Program-made: the position numbers and the translations under genes
The notes under the pieces: generated by a model
Told to the model about the DNA's origin: nothing
The model's database searches: none
What the model saw: only the letters and a program-made list of their open reading frames with translations
Shown: in pieces, positions 33,608 through 45,900 of the stretch
Numbering within the stretch: position 1 is the first letter of the stretch
How the letters are laid out: the number at the start of each line of letters is the position of its first letter
Source: Cyclina sinensis
Taxonomy: Eukaryota; Mollusca; Bivalvia; Venerida; Veneridae
Length of the DNA stretch: 64,000 nucleotides
Direction of reading: 5' to 3'
Assembly: GCA_012932295.1 (NCBI GenBank)
Contig: JAAONU010000001.1
Span: 30,907,449 to 30,971,448, forward strand

Positions 33608-35822
33608 CAAGAGGGCCATGATGGCCCTGGATCGCTCACCTGAGTACTTTGGATGTAGGTTTGCTGTTAAGCAGTATTTCATTTTTTAATTCAAAATATG
33701 TAAGTGCCTACAAACCAAATATGTAAAATATCAGTCAATAAATAAAGGTTCTATGACAGAAAGTAGAAATATCTATTATAAGCTATGGTGACCTTGACCC
33801 AGTGACCTCAAACCCTACCCATGGGTAGACGTCCATGCAAGGAACCTATATACTGAATATCAAAGATATTGGTCTATAAATGAAGGCTCTATGAGGTACA
33901 GTAGATAAATCTATTTTTAGCCTCCATGACCTTTAACCTAATCTAATAATTTCAAAAAGCTTGATAAAGCTTGCTTCATGCCAAATTTTAAAATTCTAGG
34001 TCTTGTGGTTTCAGACAAGAAGATTTTTAAAGATTTTCTTCTATACTGCTATTTAAAACTTGTGACCCCTCGGGCGGGGCCAATAGTGACCCCAGGGACA
34101 TTTTTCAAAAAAACTAGAAAGAGGTCCACTAGACAATGCTGCATACCAAATATCTAAGCTGTAGGCATTGAGGTTTTTTAAAGATTGCCTTTTTTATTAG
34201 GGATGCAAACGGTAACTTTTCAATTTACCGGTTAACCTGACGTTGTTACCGGCAGGGCTTTAATTTACGTAAATTAAAGCCCTGTTACCGGTAAATTTAC
34301 CGGTTAACCGATAAACAATAAAATATTTTCGTGCCGACACAGTTTATGATATGTACACTTTTAAAGTGAAACCGGATGTTGACGGGATAGTGTTTACTAT
34401 TCGGATCTTTATTCGGGCAGAAAGAGTATTGTGATCGCGTAATAGATACATATGCATTCCCCTCGTGTTTAATTTCTTACTGCTTTAAATTCATGTATGC
34501 GATCCTTGTTGGTAATATTAACGTTTACAGTCTGTTTCATTCTTATAATGAAATGTAATGCATTACGTAGATAGAATAAATAAAAAAACACTGAAGAGTT
34601 TTATCTTTTATTTAATTACACATTCAAGTCTTTCTATCGAAAAACAAATTAATAAGACATGACATAAATTGCCACTGCTTCGAAAAACAAACTTGATTTG
34701 ACGTGTTAATTATTAAGAAATCATCAATGGCGATTTTCCTTTAATCTCAAGTGAAGTTTTTATTTAGCGAGTAGAAAACAAACAATAGTGTCAGTTAAAC
34801 TCTTAATTGGCAGCGGCAAACAGGAGGCGCAATGTTTATATAATTGTTAATCATTACAATGGCAAAAGTGACAATTACCAAATAAACGAAAGACGTCTTG
34901 TGTATAAGTGTGACACATGTATTGATGTACGCGCACCCGGGTTTATCACCATGACGAACGTTGTCAGTGCGGCGCGCTTGTTTGGTAGTTTTTACTTAAA
35001 AGGTTTATAGTTTTAACATTCTCTCTTCCTTTTGTTTCGGTTAACCTCACCGGAAAATTGTTACCGGTTAACCGATTATTAGGTAGGTTAACCGGTTAAC
35101 CGGTTAACCTCTTGCATCCCTATTTTTTATATATTAAAGGCCCCCGGGGCGGGGCCAATTTTGACCCTGGGGCCAACATATATATAATACTTGTAAAGGT
35201 TCTCTACACAATACTCCACACAAAATATCTAAGGTCTAGTCCTATTAGTTTGGAAGAAAAATGTTTTTTCATGTTTTTCCTATATAACTATATGTAAACC
35301 AAGAGAACCCTGGGGCGTGGCCAATTTTGACCTAGGGGACATAATTTGAACAAACTTCGTAGACATCCACTAGACAATACTACATATTAAATATCTTAGC
35401 TGTAGGCATTGTGGTTTCTGAGAAGAAGAGTTTTAAAGATTTCCTATATAAGCCTATGTAAAATCAATTGACCCCCGGGGTGGGGCCAAATTTGACCCCA
35501 GGGGCATAATTTGAACAAATTTGATAGAGGTCCACTAGACAATGCTACATTTCAAATCTTAAGGCTCAGGACCTTGTGGTTTCAGACAAGAAGATTTTCA
35601 AAGTTTTTCCTTTAAGTTGCCATAGCAACCAGAGTTCTTGATGGAATTGAATTCTTTGAACAAATTTGATAGAGCTTCATGCACGGAACATCCCAGGCAA
35701 GTTTCATCAAAATTGGCCCAGAGGTTTCAGAGGAGATGTGGTTTGAATGAAATTGTTGACGGACGACGGAAAAAGACCGGTCACAATAGCCCACCATGAA
35801 CCAAAGGCTCAGGTGAGTTAAA
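33608..35822 (-). mobile_element. AGCTCACC-type element interrupted by a hAT insertion
   Basis: The low end is ACAAG, then stem AGGGCC-ATGAT-GGCCCT (33612-33628), then GCTCACCTGAGTAC. The units carry GAGGTCCACTAGACAATGC. The high end is TTGACGGACGACGG then GGCTCAGGTGAGTT. Removing the hAT element (34198-35122) and one 8-bp duplicate leaves a body of about 1.28 kb. Confidence 0.65.
34198..35122. mobile_element. Non-autonomous hAT element with 8-bp target duplication
   Basis: The ends TAGGGATGCAA and TTGCATCCCTA are perfect 11-bp inverted repeats. TTTTTTAT flanks both sides (34190-34197 and 35123-35130), the 8-bp duplication expected of hAT insertion. Next to each end are runs of CCGGTTAACC. 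No transposase frame is present in 925 bp. Confidence 0.85.
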
Positions 35823-36775
35823 ACATTTAAATAAGAATCATGTTGAATGACTCATTACCCATTGCAAAGGAATCACAGTACAACAGGTAAAAACTATTGC
35901 ATTCATAGTCTTCATATAGTGTTGTTGTTGTTGTACAATTTATTGAGTGGATAGTGATAAACACTTTCTTAGTGTCTTATTATGTTCTAAGGAGACATAT
36001 TTGAAAACATGTTCTTCCTTACATAATCAATTATTTTTTCATTAATAGAGGATGACTCAATAACATGTATATGCAGAATATAAATTCAGGGTGTGACCTT
36101 TTGAAACGAAGTAAACATCACAATATCAAGCATCCTATCAACACTGCACTCTTAAACAAACAGATCATAAAAGTTTCAGAAGAAAACAACTTTTAACATT
36201 TGCATGACAAGCAACAGTTTGTTCTAATTACTTGATTAACTTAAAGATTGTCTTTAATGCTTTGTAGCTAAATCTGACTAGAACTTTGTATAGAGACAAA
36301 TCAATACTTCAAACTTATTTGTGTGTATAAGCACATATGTCTTCATATTCAGCAGACAACAGTTCACATCAGCAAATAATAAGAACCAGTCTTCATACAG
36401 ACATCATATCAAGTCTAATTTTAGTAACAGACACAGCTGACAGCAATTTACAAGTTGTAGAAAGTAGAAATGCAATATGAAAATCTAAAGTTAAGGAGAA
36501 TTATAAGTTAGGGGATGGAGTGTTTTGCAATGTATTATGACTGATTCAAAATTAACATTCCGAGTATAAAATGTCATAACTATTCATTTTAAGTAAGAAA
36601 ATTAACACAGGGCAATTCCCTAAAATAAGAAAAGAAAAGTTGTAGTAACTATCTACTGCATATCTCCTATAAGGATCTGTACATACCTGAAGTTGCAAAT
36701 TAGTCACCTCTTATGGTATTCAAGGTAGGACCATAGTGAAATATAGAAATGAACAAAATGAAAAAACTAAAAAAT

Positions 36776-37963
36776 AACAAGAAATGTTTGTAAAACATAA
36801 ATGCCCCCTGGCAGCACTTAATTGCTTGTGGTTGGGCCAAAGCGTTCTCTTTTTATTGATCAGAAACCGTTTTTAGGATGAAGGTCCCTGTGATCTTGAC
36901 CTTTGACCTAATGCCCTCAAAATCAATAGGGTTTCATCTACAGGTGATGACCAACCAGCATACCAAGTTTGGTGAACCTAGGTCAAAGCGTTCTCTAGTT
37001 ATTGATCGGAAACTGTTTTTAAGATGAAAGTCTCTGTGATCTTGACCTTTGACCTAATGACCTCAAAGTCAAAAGGGGTCATCTACTGCTGATGACCAAA
37101 CAGTATACCAAGTTTGGTGAACCTAGGTCAAAGCGTTCTCTAGTTATTGATCAGAAACCGTTTTTAGGATGAAGGTCCCTGTGATCTTGACCTTTGACCT
37201 AATGACCTCAAAATCAATAAGGGTCATCTACTGGTGATGACCAACCAGCATACCAAGTTTGGTGAACCTAGGTCAAAGCGTTCTGTAGTTATTGATCGGA
37301 AACGTTTTAAGGATGAAAGTCTCTGTGATCTTGACCTTTGACCTAATGACCTCAAAGTCAATAGGGGTCATCTACTGGTGATGATCAACCAGCATACCAA
37401 GTTTGGTGAACTTAGGTCAAAGCGTTCTCTAGTTATTGATTGGAAACCATTTTTAGGATGAAGGTCCCTGTGACCTTGACCTTTTACCCCTTGACCCCAA
37501 AATCAATAGGGGTCATCTACTGGTGATGGACAATCATCCTACCAAGTTTGAAGTTCCTAGGCCTGAGCGTTCTTTAGTTATTGGTCGGAAACCGTTTCTA
37601 CCTACAAGGTCAATGTGACCTTGACCTTTGACCTAATGACCCCAAAATCAATAGGGGTCATCTACTGGTGATGGACAATCATCCTACCAAGTTTGAAGTT
37701 CCTAGACCTAAGCGTTCTTTAGTTATTGGTCGGAAACCGTTTCTACCTACAAGGTCAATGTGACCTTGACCTTTGACCCCAAAATCAATAGGGGTCATCT
37801 ACTGGTGATGGACAATCATCCTACCAAGTTTGAAGTTCCTAGGCCTAAGCATTCTTTAGTTATTGGTCGGAAACCATTTGATCTACGGACCGACGGACCG
37901 ACAGACAGACAGACAAATGCAAAGCAATATACCCCCACTTCTTTGAAGAGGGGGCATAATTAA
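36776..37963 (-). mobile_element. HINE-like element with eight 147-bp units
   Basis: The low end is AACAAGAA, stem ATGTTT-GTA-AAACAT (36784-36798), then TGCCCCC. About eight units of 140-148 bp contain AAGCGTTCTCTAGTTATTG or AAGCGTTCTTTAGTTATTG. A GGACCGACGGACCGACAGAC tract follows. On the minus strand the head reads ATTATGCCCCCTCTTCAAAG with return CTTTGGGGGTAT-like pairing. Confidence 0.7.
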
Positions 37964-38275
37964 ATGATGAAGAGTTATGGTTCTTGTGCACTGCATTACT
38001 ACTTAACATCAGGGTGAAAATTTAAAATGAAAATAAAGACAGTAACTACTAAAATAAACAATGCAGTGTTACAGTCCTTGCACTGCACTGCTTCATTTTA
38101 AAATTTATCAATTTATGAATTTTCAAGGGCAAGTTTGTATCTTGAATGGCAAGTCTGTATCTGGAAGGGTCTTGGAGTAATGGTCGAGACAAGAAAGCAC
38201 AACAGAAGTACAGATGGACAAGGGACAGACAAATAAAGCAGTGTTTATTTGCTCACCCTTTGGGAAGCATAGAAA
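37964..38275 (-). mobile_element. HINE-like fragment
   Basis: It directly abuts the preceding element. On the minus strand the head reads ATGCTTCCCAAAGGGTGAGC followed by TTTGTCTGTCCC. One body unit resembles the GAGTTATGGTTCTTGTGCAC units at about 19,400-19,580. Confidence 0.45.
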
Positions 38276-39868
38276 TTATAATATATATTTATTAACAGTT
38301 ATATGGCAGACTTATTATGTATGCTTTTAACAACATCTTACAGATAAATGTACATATAAGACAAAATATGTAACAATATATTGTCACTGACATTTTACAT
38401 CAAAACACATCTTTTTTATTAAAAAGGACACAACTTCCTATTTTAAATTAATGTGACTGATGCCGACATTTGTGTAAATAAAAAAATGGAAAAGCATGGA
38501 AATTGGCAATGTTTGTTGATTCCATTAGCATGTTAAATCCTGAAAAAACTTCTTAGAAAACTTCTTAACAAAAACATGTCCACACCCTGTGACTACTTGC
38601 TGTACATACTGCCTGTCTGAAACAGGTTCCCTACTTAAAAATCATATTCAACAATAGATACTAAACTAAATATAAAATATATGTCAAATTAACTGAAATG
38701 CATAAATTTCATCAAAAATGCATAACATTTAATGAAATAGCTATATATATATGACAAAACATTTGGAGCACATACTGACATTATAAGTCAACATGCAGCT
38801 GATTATTGAAAAAGAACATTTAATTAATATTACATATTTTCAAACAAACAAAACCCAGTCCAACATAGCAAATTAAAATTAAATCTTGTAAAATAAAACT
38901 GCAGGAAGTAAAGTCTGAAAAAGTTATTTTTGAAAATGTCCTGGTATTTCATGGTTACTTTTCAATGCAAGAAACCGAGACACAAGAATGTTAACTCAGT
39001 CTTATAAATTTCTTATGTTCATTTACCGGGGTAAATGTTTGTGGCAATAAACTGTGAGCTACAATTCAAAATAGCTAGGATGTTTTCCAGCAGGAAATAA
39101 GGCCTTTTAAGGGAATAGCACCAGGCAATACTAGTAGACTTATAACCTTTATTCATTCCTTATTTCCTTCCCCTTTAACTTAATTTCCTGAACATTTGTA
39201 AGACCTGTGAAATCTATGGAATCCTTAAGGTCAGCTAAGTAGAAGCTGCACAGGAGCCATGTGTGACATAGCCATCCATCCCCCTCCTCAAAACCTTTTT
39301 GTTTTAGTTTTGGACAATTTTTATTAGAATTTCACAAAGGGAAATAACTATGTAGATTGAGAAGTAAAAACTCTTTGAGCTTCAACCATGGCAAACTTTT
39401 CTCTCCACTTCCATTGAAGTGTTCATACATGTACATGTAACCTATAAATAATAGCAAATTCAGTAAGTCTGTTCCACTAAAGTTCTTTTAGCTACAAATT
39501 GCAAATAATGTTACTGAAAACTGCACCAATCACGGTAAACCTAACCTTAAGACAAATCAGTAACCTAACTCTTAAATTAACAACAAATATAACTTATCAT
39601 TAGAAATATATTTCTTTTTCCATCTATTTGATATACAGACAGTCATATATTTTTACCTCAAAAATGGAATCTTTTCTCTTTACTGCTTTGAATAAAAGTA
39701 AATAAAACCAAAAAAGAAGAAAAAAAAACATATAGGGAACAAAAACATATCCTAATTCACTCTTGATCAGCCAATGGCTTTCATAACATAGAATAACATA
39801 TTTCTTATAATTCAGTGTTCAACTGAGAGGGAAAAACAACAAAAAAACATATTTCCAGTGCTAGACAT

Positions 39869-39985
39869 TTATGAGTTAGTTGGGAACTCGGAATACGGAT
39901 CATCTCCAGTAGCTGCGTCCACTTCCTCTCCTGGCATCATGATAGGAATAACAAGATCATCCATATTGGGCATCACTAAAACATG
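39869..39985 (-). CDS. TEX2: TEX2 terminal exon
   Basis: Acceptor gtgttttccag above 39985. It encodes HVLVMPNMDDLVIPIMMPGE to SEFPTNS and TAA at 39871-39869. It matches the VFVMPNMDDVYITIMHSAMD end of vertebrate TEX2. Confidence 0.95.
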   Translation of the reverse strand, partial: HVLVMPNMDDLVIPIMMPGEEVDAATGDDPYSEFPTNS

Positions 39986-42900
39986 CTGGAAAACACAACA
40001 TGCAAGGAATAGGTTACTGAATGTCGGCTGTTAAACATTTTGGTTGTAAATCTAATTTCAGTTTTCCAATGCTTTTTGCATCTCTGAAGCCCTATTTCTA
40101 TCTTTTAAGGTCAAAGCTTATAGAATTTATCTACAAGTAAGGTTTTGTTTGGCTTAATCAGTTCATATACATGAGTTTTAACATCCAAAGTCCAAGACTT
40201 TCCTTCGTTGAGATGTAACAAGAAGTCACAAATCATTCTCTATCACTGAGCAGGTCATTACGGCAAGAAATCACGAATCGTTCTAAACCCCTAAACCACT
40301 GAGCAAACAATTGAACATATATATTACTATACTAGCATTAAAGTTGCCAGTGTAATGAGGCAGCTCTGACAATGACCCTCTTTGTCAAATATAAGGATAG
40401 TGAAATGTATTGCTTAAGTGAAGGTAAATAATTTATAAAATATTTCTGATTTTGATTTGTAACCAATTTACAGAAGGAATGAAAGAATAGACTTTGAAAG
40501 TATATTAATTTCCAAATATCTTACTGCAGTTTGTTACAACAGAAAGAAAAAGAGCTCTTCATTAAATTTTTTTCTTCAGCAATTTAGTTAACAAACCTGA
40601 AACTCCAGTGCTAGTTTCTTCTCTATCCATTCAGTAATGTGACTCATTGTTATATCCCTGTCCCCTACTTTTGGCTTAGCTACCAGCCACAAATGAGGGT
40701 TCCCTCTAAATCCATACCTACAAGGATCAATAGTATTGTCAGTACCAATGATTTAAATCAATTTATCTAACACTACCTGAAAGGGATCTTAGCAATCAGC
40801 TATGTTTTAAAAAAAATAATTTGTGCCTATCAATAGTATTATAAATAAAACTGGAAAAGTTCATTCAAATTTATACCTGATCCCTTGAAAAAAAAAAACA
40901 GTTTGCCTTATACCTGTCAAAACCCTCTTAACAAATGACTAACTACTCATAGCAAAAGTTACATGTATACGTTCCGTCTGACTGTTTATATTTTATAAAA
41001 AGGAATTTAAATTGTGATATGATTTTAAATAATGTATAACATACCAGAGTCTATCTGTCGGTGGAGGAGGTATATTGATAGCCAGGGTCCCACTCAGCTT
41101 CTGCATCTCTACAGTTAGAATCAGAGGTGTATTTGAGACCTCAGTCATTGCCTTCTTAATGTACTTATTCTCGGCAGCACGCTGGAAATAATTGGAGGCA
41201 GCTATCTTGTTGATGTACTTCAAAATCTTTTTACCAGCTCCACCAGACTGACCTGATCTGTTCAATGTACAATATCAGATGCAGAAGATGTAGAAAACAT
41301 AGCAATGCAGCTGTTTCTCTGTAACTACTGGTTATATAGTATAATGAACAGAGGACTTTACCTTACATCTGAGCTGAAATGCATGGATTAAATACAGTTT
41401 GTCCACTAATGTCTTTGTTCTCCTGTTTTTTTCTGAACAAGTTACTAAAAAAAGACCAATACCAAGTATAAGAGGACAGTATGTATGTTTCACACAGAGT
41501 ACAATTAACGCTACGAAAATGTAAAATTTATGACATCAAATTCTCCAATCCAAAGCTCCTGTTTTAAAAACAAATTATGCAGCTTCTATAACTGCTGTGC
41601 CAATACAAGTTTTATTGTTACCCCCTATTTTTTAAAAAAAAATGGACTCTACCTACCCATCATCCTCTAGGTTAGTGGTCTCTTCCTCTTCATCTGTAGA
41701 TGACTCAGCACTGTCCTCTTCTTCACTGTCTGTTATAGCTGACCTTTGAAACAAAAAAAAATCAAGATACTCGCTGAACAAAGAAATATGTTCTAAAAAT
41801 ACATTAAAACATGTATGAAACTTAATACTTTTCTTTTTACAAGAATGGAACTCCTTAATCTAACAATACAGTTCTCCAAGGAAATAAATACTTGAAATAA
41901 TGAACACAGGAAAAATGCATTTATTATTGTTTAAAGGCAATTTATAAATGACAGAAAATGAAAATCACAATGTAACTTGAAAAAATGTACACCTTTGGCA
42001 TTCCCGATTTCATGATTGTGAAACCAATGAAATGTATGCTACAAGCACATTTTGACTCATTCAACAATTACTTCATGTCTTGAGATCAGTATTACCTATC
42101 TGGCTTGTGTTTGTTTGAGTGTGACTTTAATACAGATGTGGCTTTGAGTTTCAGCAGATTCACTTTGGTCTCAATGGTCATTTTGAATTTCCCGCTGTAA
42201 GTGACATCAACATCAATCCAAAAACCATTCTCATCCATGTATGGTCTATTAGCACGGCGTATCGCAGGCACCTCAGATCCAAGTGAGATCTCCTTGATCT
42301 GTAGCTCCTCAATGAAATATGGAATCTGAAACATACAATCTTTTCACAATTATACATGGAATCTGTAACATACATTGTACAGATTTTTTTTGATGCACAG
42401 AATCTGAAAAACACACCTTTTTATGATGCATAGAATCTGAAATGCACACCTTTTTATGATGCATAGAATCTGGAACACACACCTTTTTATGATGCACAGA
42501 ATCTGAAACATACAATCTTTTCACAATCATACAAGGAATCTGTAATATACATATTTTTATGATGCATAGAATCTGAAACACACACCTTTTTATGATGCAT
42601 GGAATCTAAAAACACATTAATTAACCTGAATCTGAAATGCACTGTGTTATCCTCTAATATCTATAACCCAGTTTTCACAGATTTTTTTTTATTATACATG
42701 TTATATGAAACAAAACAAAAATTTCTGTGAGACAAGGAATCTGAAACAAATGGATCTGCACTGAAATACAAAAGCAAACAGATTTTAGGGAGGTATGAAA
42801 TCTGAAACAGATCAGGGAAGAGGAATGTGAAATCTCTGATCTTCAAAAAGCAATGGAACCTGAAACATGAATTTTTTTCATTTCCACATGGAATACGAAA

Positions 42901-45900
42901 CTTATCTACTGAGACCTTTACAGTATGAAACAGACTGATCTTCACTGAAATGGATATCTGTAACTTAGTAATTCACAGTATGTTAAAGTCATATCAGATT
43001 CTGCCGTGAAGTAACTAATTTGATAACAACATAACTGATACAAATACATATCTGATGCAACAAAATATGGAAAATATGGTATCTGAAACACAGAAATATT
43101 GTTTTTGTTCCTTGTTCTTCTGTTTTGTTTTAGGTTAGGAGTCATTTTTAACTTCAAAAGGATAAATGTTATGAAAATAATAAAAACTGAATTTTGATTG
43201 TAAGGCAAAAATAGGTTAATGTAGTTTTATGTCCTTTAATAATCAAGATGACATCACTAACAACAAATAAAGGTAATTCTGACATGCTAAAACCAGAAGT
43301 TCAGAAGCTGTTCAATATTCTATTCAGTCATTAATATTTTTTATCATTTTTTACCAGGCAGAAGGTAAACACCACTTTTTCTTTCACTCTGAGCCAGGGT
43401 ATTGTAAACCAAGGAAATCATTTTAACATACAGTACAATTTTGCCAGTTCACTTAGGCAGGTGTTAAGAGACCACAAGTTGCTTTCTCAATGAGGGCACT
43501 GAAAGAAGCAGCACACTGGGTATTTATATGACCTTGACCTTCATAACACTAAGTAAAAATGTATGTATGCTTGCTAAGTTAGAATAGCAGTTAACTAAGC
43601 ATTAAGGATGCGCATGCACAAACAAGAGAGCCATGATGGCCCTAGATTGCTCACCTGAATACTTTGCCTTTGGGTCTGCTGTTGAGCAAACATCAGAAGC
43701 TTTTTTAAGATTCTCCCTATATAAATCTATATGAATTCAAGTGACCCCCAGGGAAGAGCCAATTTTCATTCAAGGGGTATAATTTGAACTCACTAAGTAG
43801 ATGACATCTAGCTGACGCTCCATTGAAAATATCTAAGTTCTAGGCATTGTGGTTTCAGACAAGAACATTTTCAAAGTTTTGTCTGTATATGCCTATGTAA
43901 AATCAATTGACCCCCAGGGCAGGGCCAAATCTGAGCCAAGGGGCATAATTTGAACAAACTTGGTAGAGGTCATCTAGACAATGCTACATACCAAATCTTA
44001 AGGCTCAGTGTCTTGCAGTTTCAGACAAGAAGATTTCAAAGTTTTCCCTATATAAGCCTATGTAAAATCAATTGACCCACATGGCAGGGCCAAATTTGAC
44101 TCTAGGGGTATAATTTGAACAAACTTGGTAGAGGTCCACTAGGCAATAATAAGTACCAAATCTTAAGGCTCAGGGCCTTGTGGTTTCAGACAAGAAGATT
44201 TTCAAAGTTTTCCATATATAAGCCTATGTAAAATCAATTGACCCCCAAGGGCACGGCCAAATTTGACCCCAGAGGTATAATTTGAACAAACTTGGTAGAG
44301 GTCCAATAGTCAGTGCTACATACCAAATCTTTAGGCTCAGGGCCTTGTGGTTTCAAACAAGAAGATTTTCAAAGTTTTTCCTTTCTGTTGCAAATTATTA
44401 GCAACCGGAGTTCTAGATGGAATTCAATTCTTTAACAACTTTGGTAGAGCTTCATGCAAGGAATATCCAAGACATGTTTCGTCAAAGTTGGCTCAGTGGT
44501 TTCGGAGAAGAAGTCTTTCAAGGCAAATTGTTGATGACGCACGATGCACGCCGAAGGATGATCAATGATCATCAAAGACAATCAATGATCCCAATAGCTC
44601 ACCCTTGAGCACTTTGTGCTAAGGTGAGCTAAAAATTAAACTGATAGCTATTATAGATTATTTCACTGAGAAATAATGACTTGTAAAGTTATTCTATTAA
44701 TGTTTCATTAGACATTTAATACAGATGTGCATCAGCATTGTCTGAGAAATTCCATTAGCTAAACCCTGTCTGATCTGACATAAGGCATGTGTATTTGAAC
44801 TGATAGCAAAGAATGTCATTTATATGATGACAGCTCAAGGCCACTGATCAGATTTATATAAGAAGCAGTTTAGATAAAATGCAGAACCAATCAATAATGT
44901 CATTAGGAAACACTTCCTCAAGAACACACTTCTGCTGTATCTGGTTTAATCAAGGTTGGCAAAAACCTGGGTTTTATGAATACTGCCCTGCCCAATGGGT
45001 AATACTGGGGAGACCCGGGTTTTACAGGGTAATACTTGGCATTACTGGGTAATAAAACTTCTCAATAAATATCACAGTCGACTCATAAAAAAACATGTAT
45101 CTGTTTGTTTTGAATATATGTATTGTATGATGAGATGTTTTTCTTAAGTCACCTGCCTAAGGCTGTTAACAAGTGATAATTGCAGGTGCGTAGCTACCAG
45201 TACGCAGAATACGCAGCTGCGTACACATTGGTCCAGAAAATCGAGTAAAATTGGTGAAAAAATTAGATTTATTTTATGCCAAAAAACCCGCCAAAAACGC
45301 TCCTGAGATGATCTACAGAAAAAAAATTCTGGGGGAGCATGCCCCCGGACCCCCCTAGGATTCTGCGTACACCTTCAAAAGCCCTGGCTACGCCCCTGAA
45401 TTGCTTGTAACTTTAGACTTAAATGCACCTGAACTACTGACTGTACCTGGGGATTACCTGTAATTATCCTTTATTATTATATATTTATCGAATTTCATGT
45501 GTAACAACATAAATCTCCCAAAGTCACCAACAAGTGAAGAAACCATTAAGAATATTCAACCATGTGTCTGGTGGATGAGTGCTGAGCGAGCAGATGTGGT
45601 TCATCCATTGCTCTGTCTAATCTCTCGAAAACTGTTGAGCATGCCTGCAAATTCAGCTTCCACAGAGCACTTTTTTTTTTTCAAATCATATTATCCAGTT
45701 ATGCCACCTTTAGGGAGTATTGCCCAGCCTGGGAAAACCTTAGTCAATACTTTGCCAACCTTGGGTTTGGTAAAGTAGCGTTATCATGAAAAAGCATTTT
45801 TAAAGCATGGTCAGAAAAACATTCAGTCTTAAAAGTAAGAATAAAGACAGTTGAAGGGAAAAAAAAGTTCAGTCAAATTGCTGTGGATGACACATGTTTT

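Larger units (their letters stand above)
25060..39868. other. Intergenic stretch without recognisable genes
   Basis: Between the cyclophilin promoter and the TEX2 stop codon I found no exon-like reading frame with family similarity on either strand. The repeats in it are listed separately. The parts at 26,480-28,360, 30,790-31,370, 35,825-36,775 and 38,280-39,868 are AT-rich unique-looking DNA. The last may be TEX2 3' UTR. Confidence 0.6.

Noticed and set aside
34807..35010. 67-codon frame inside the hAT element
   Set aside because: Too short and without hAT transposase motifs, so the element is treated as non-autonomous.
42309..42581. 90-codon minus-strand frame with VSDSMHHKK repeats
   Set aside because: The repeats are the 33-bp intronic minisatellite, whose length is a multiple of three, so it stays open by chance.
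45497..45778. 93-codon plus-strand frame, CVWWMSAERADVVHPLLCLI-like
   Set aside because: It resembles no family I can name with confidence; possible transposase tail (hAT dimerisation-like wording such as LSMPANSASTEHFF was considered), but too short and unsupported to annotate.
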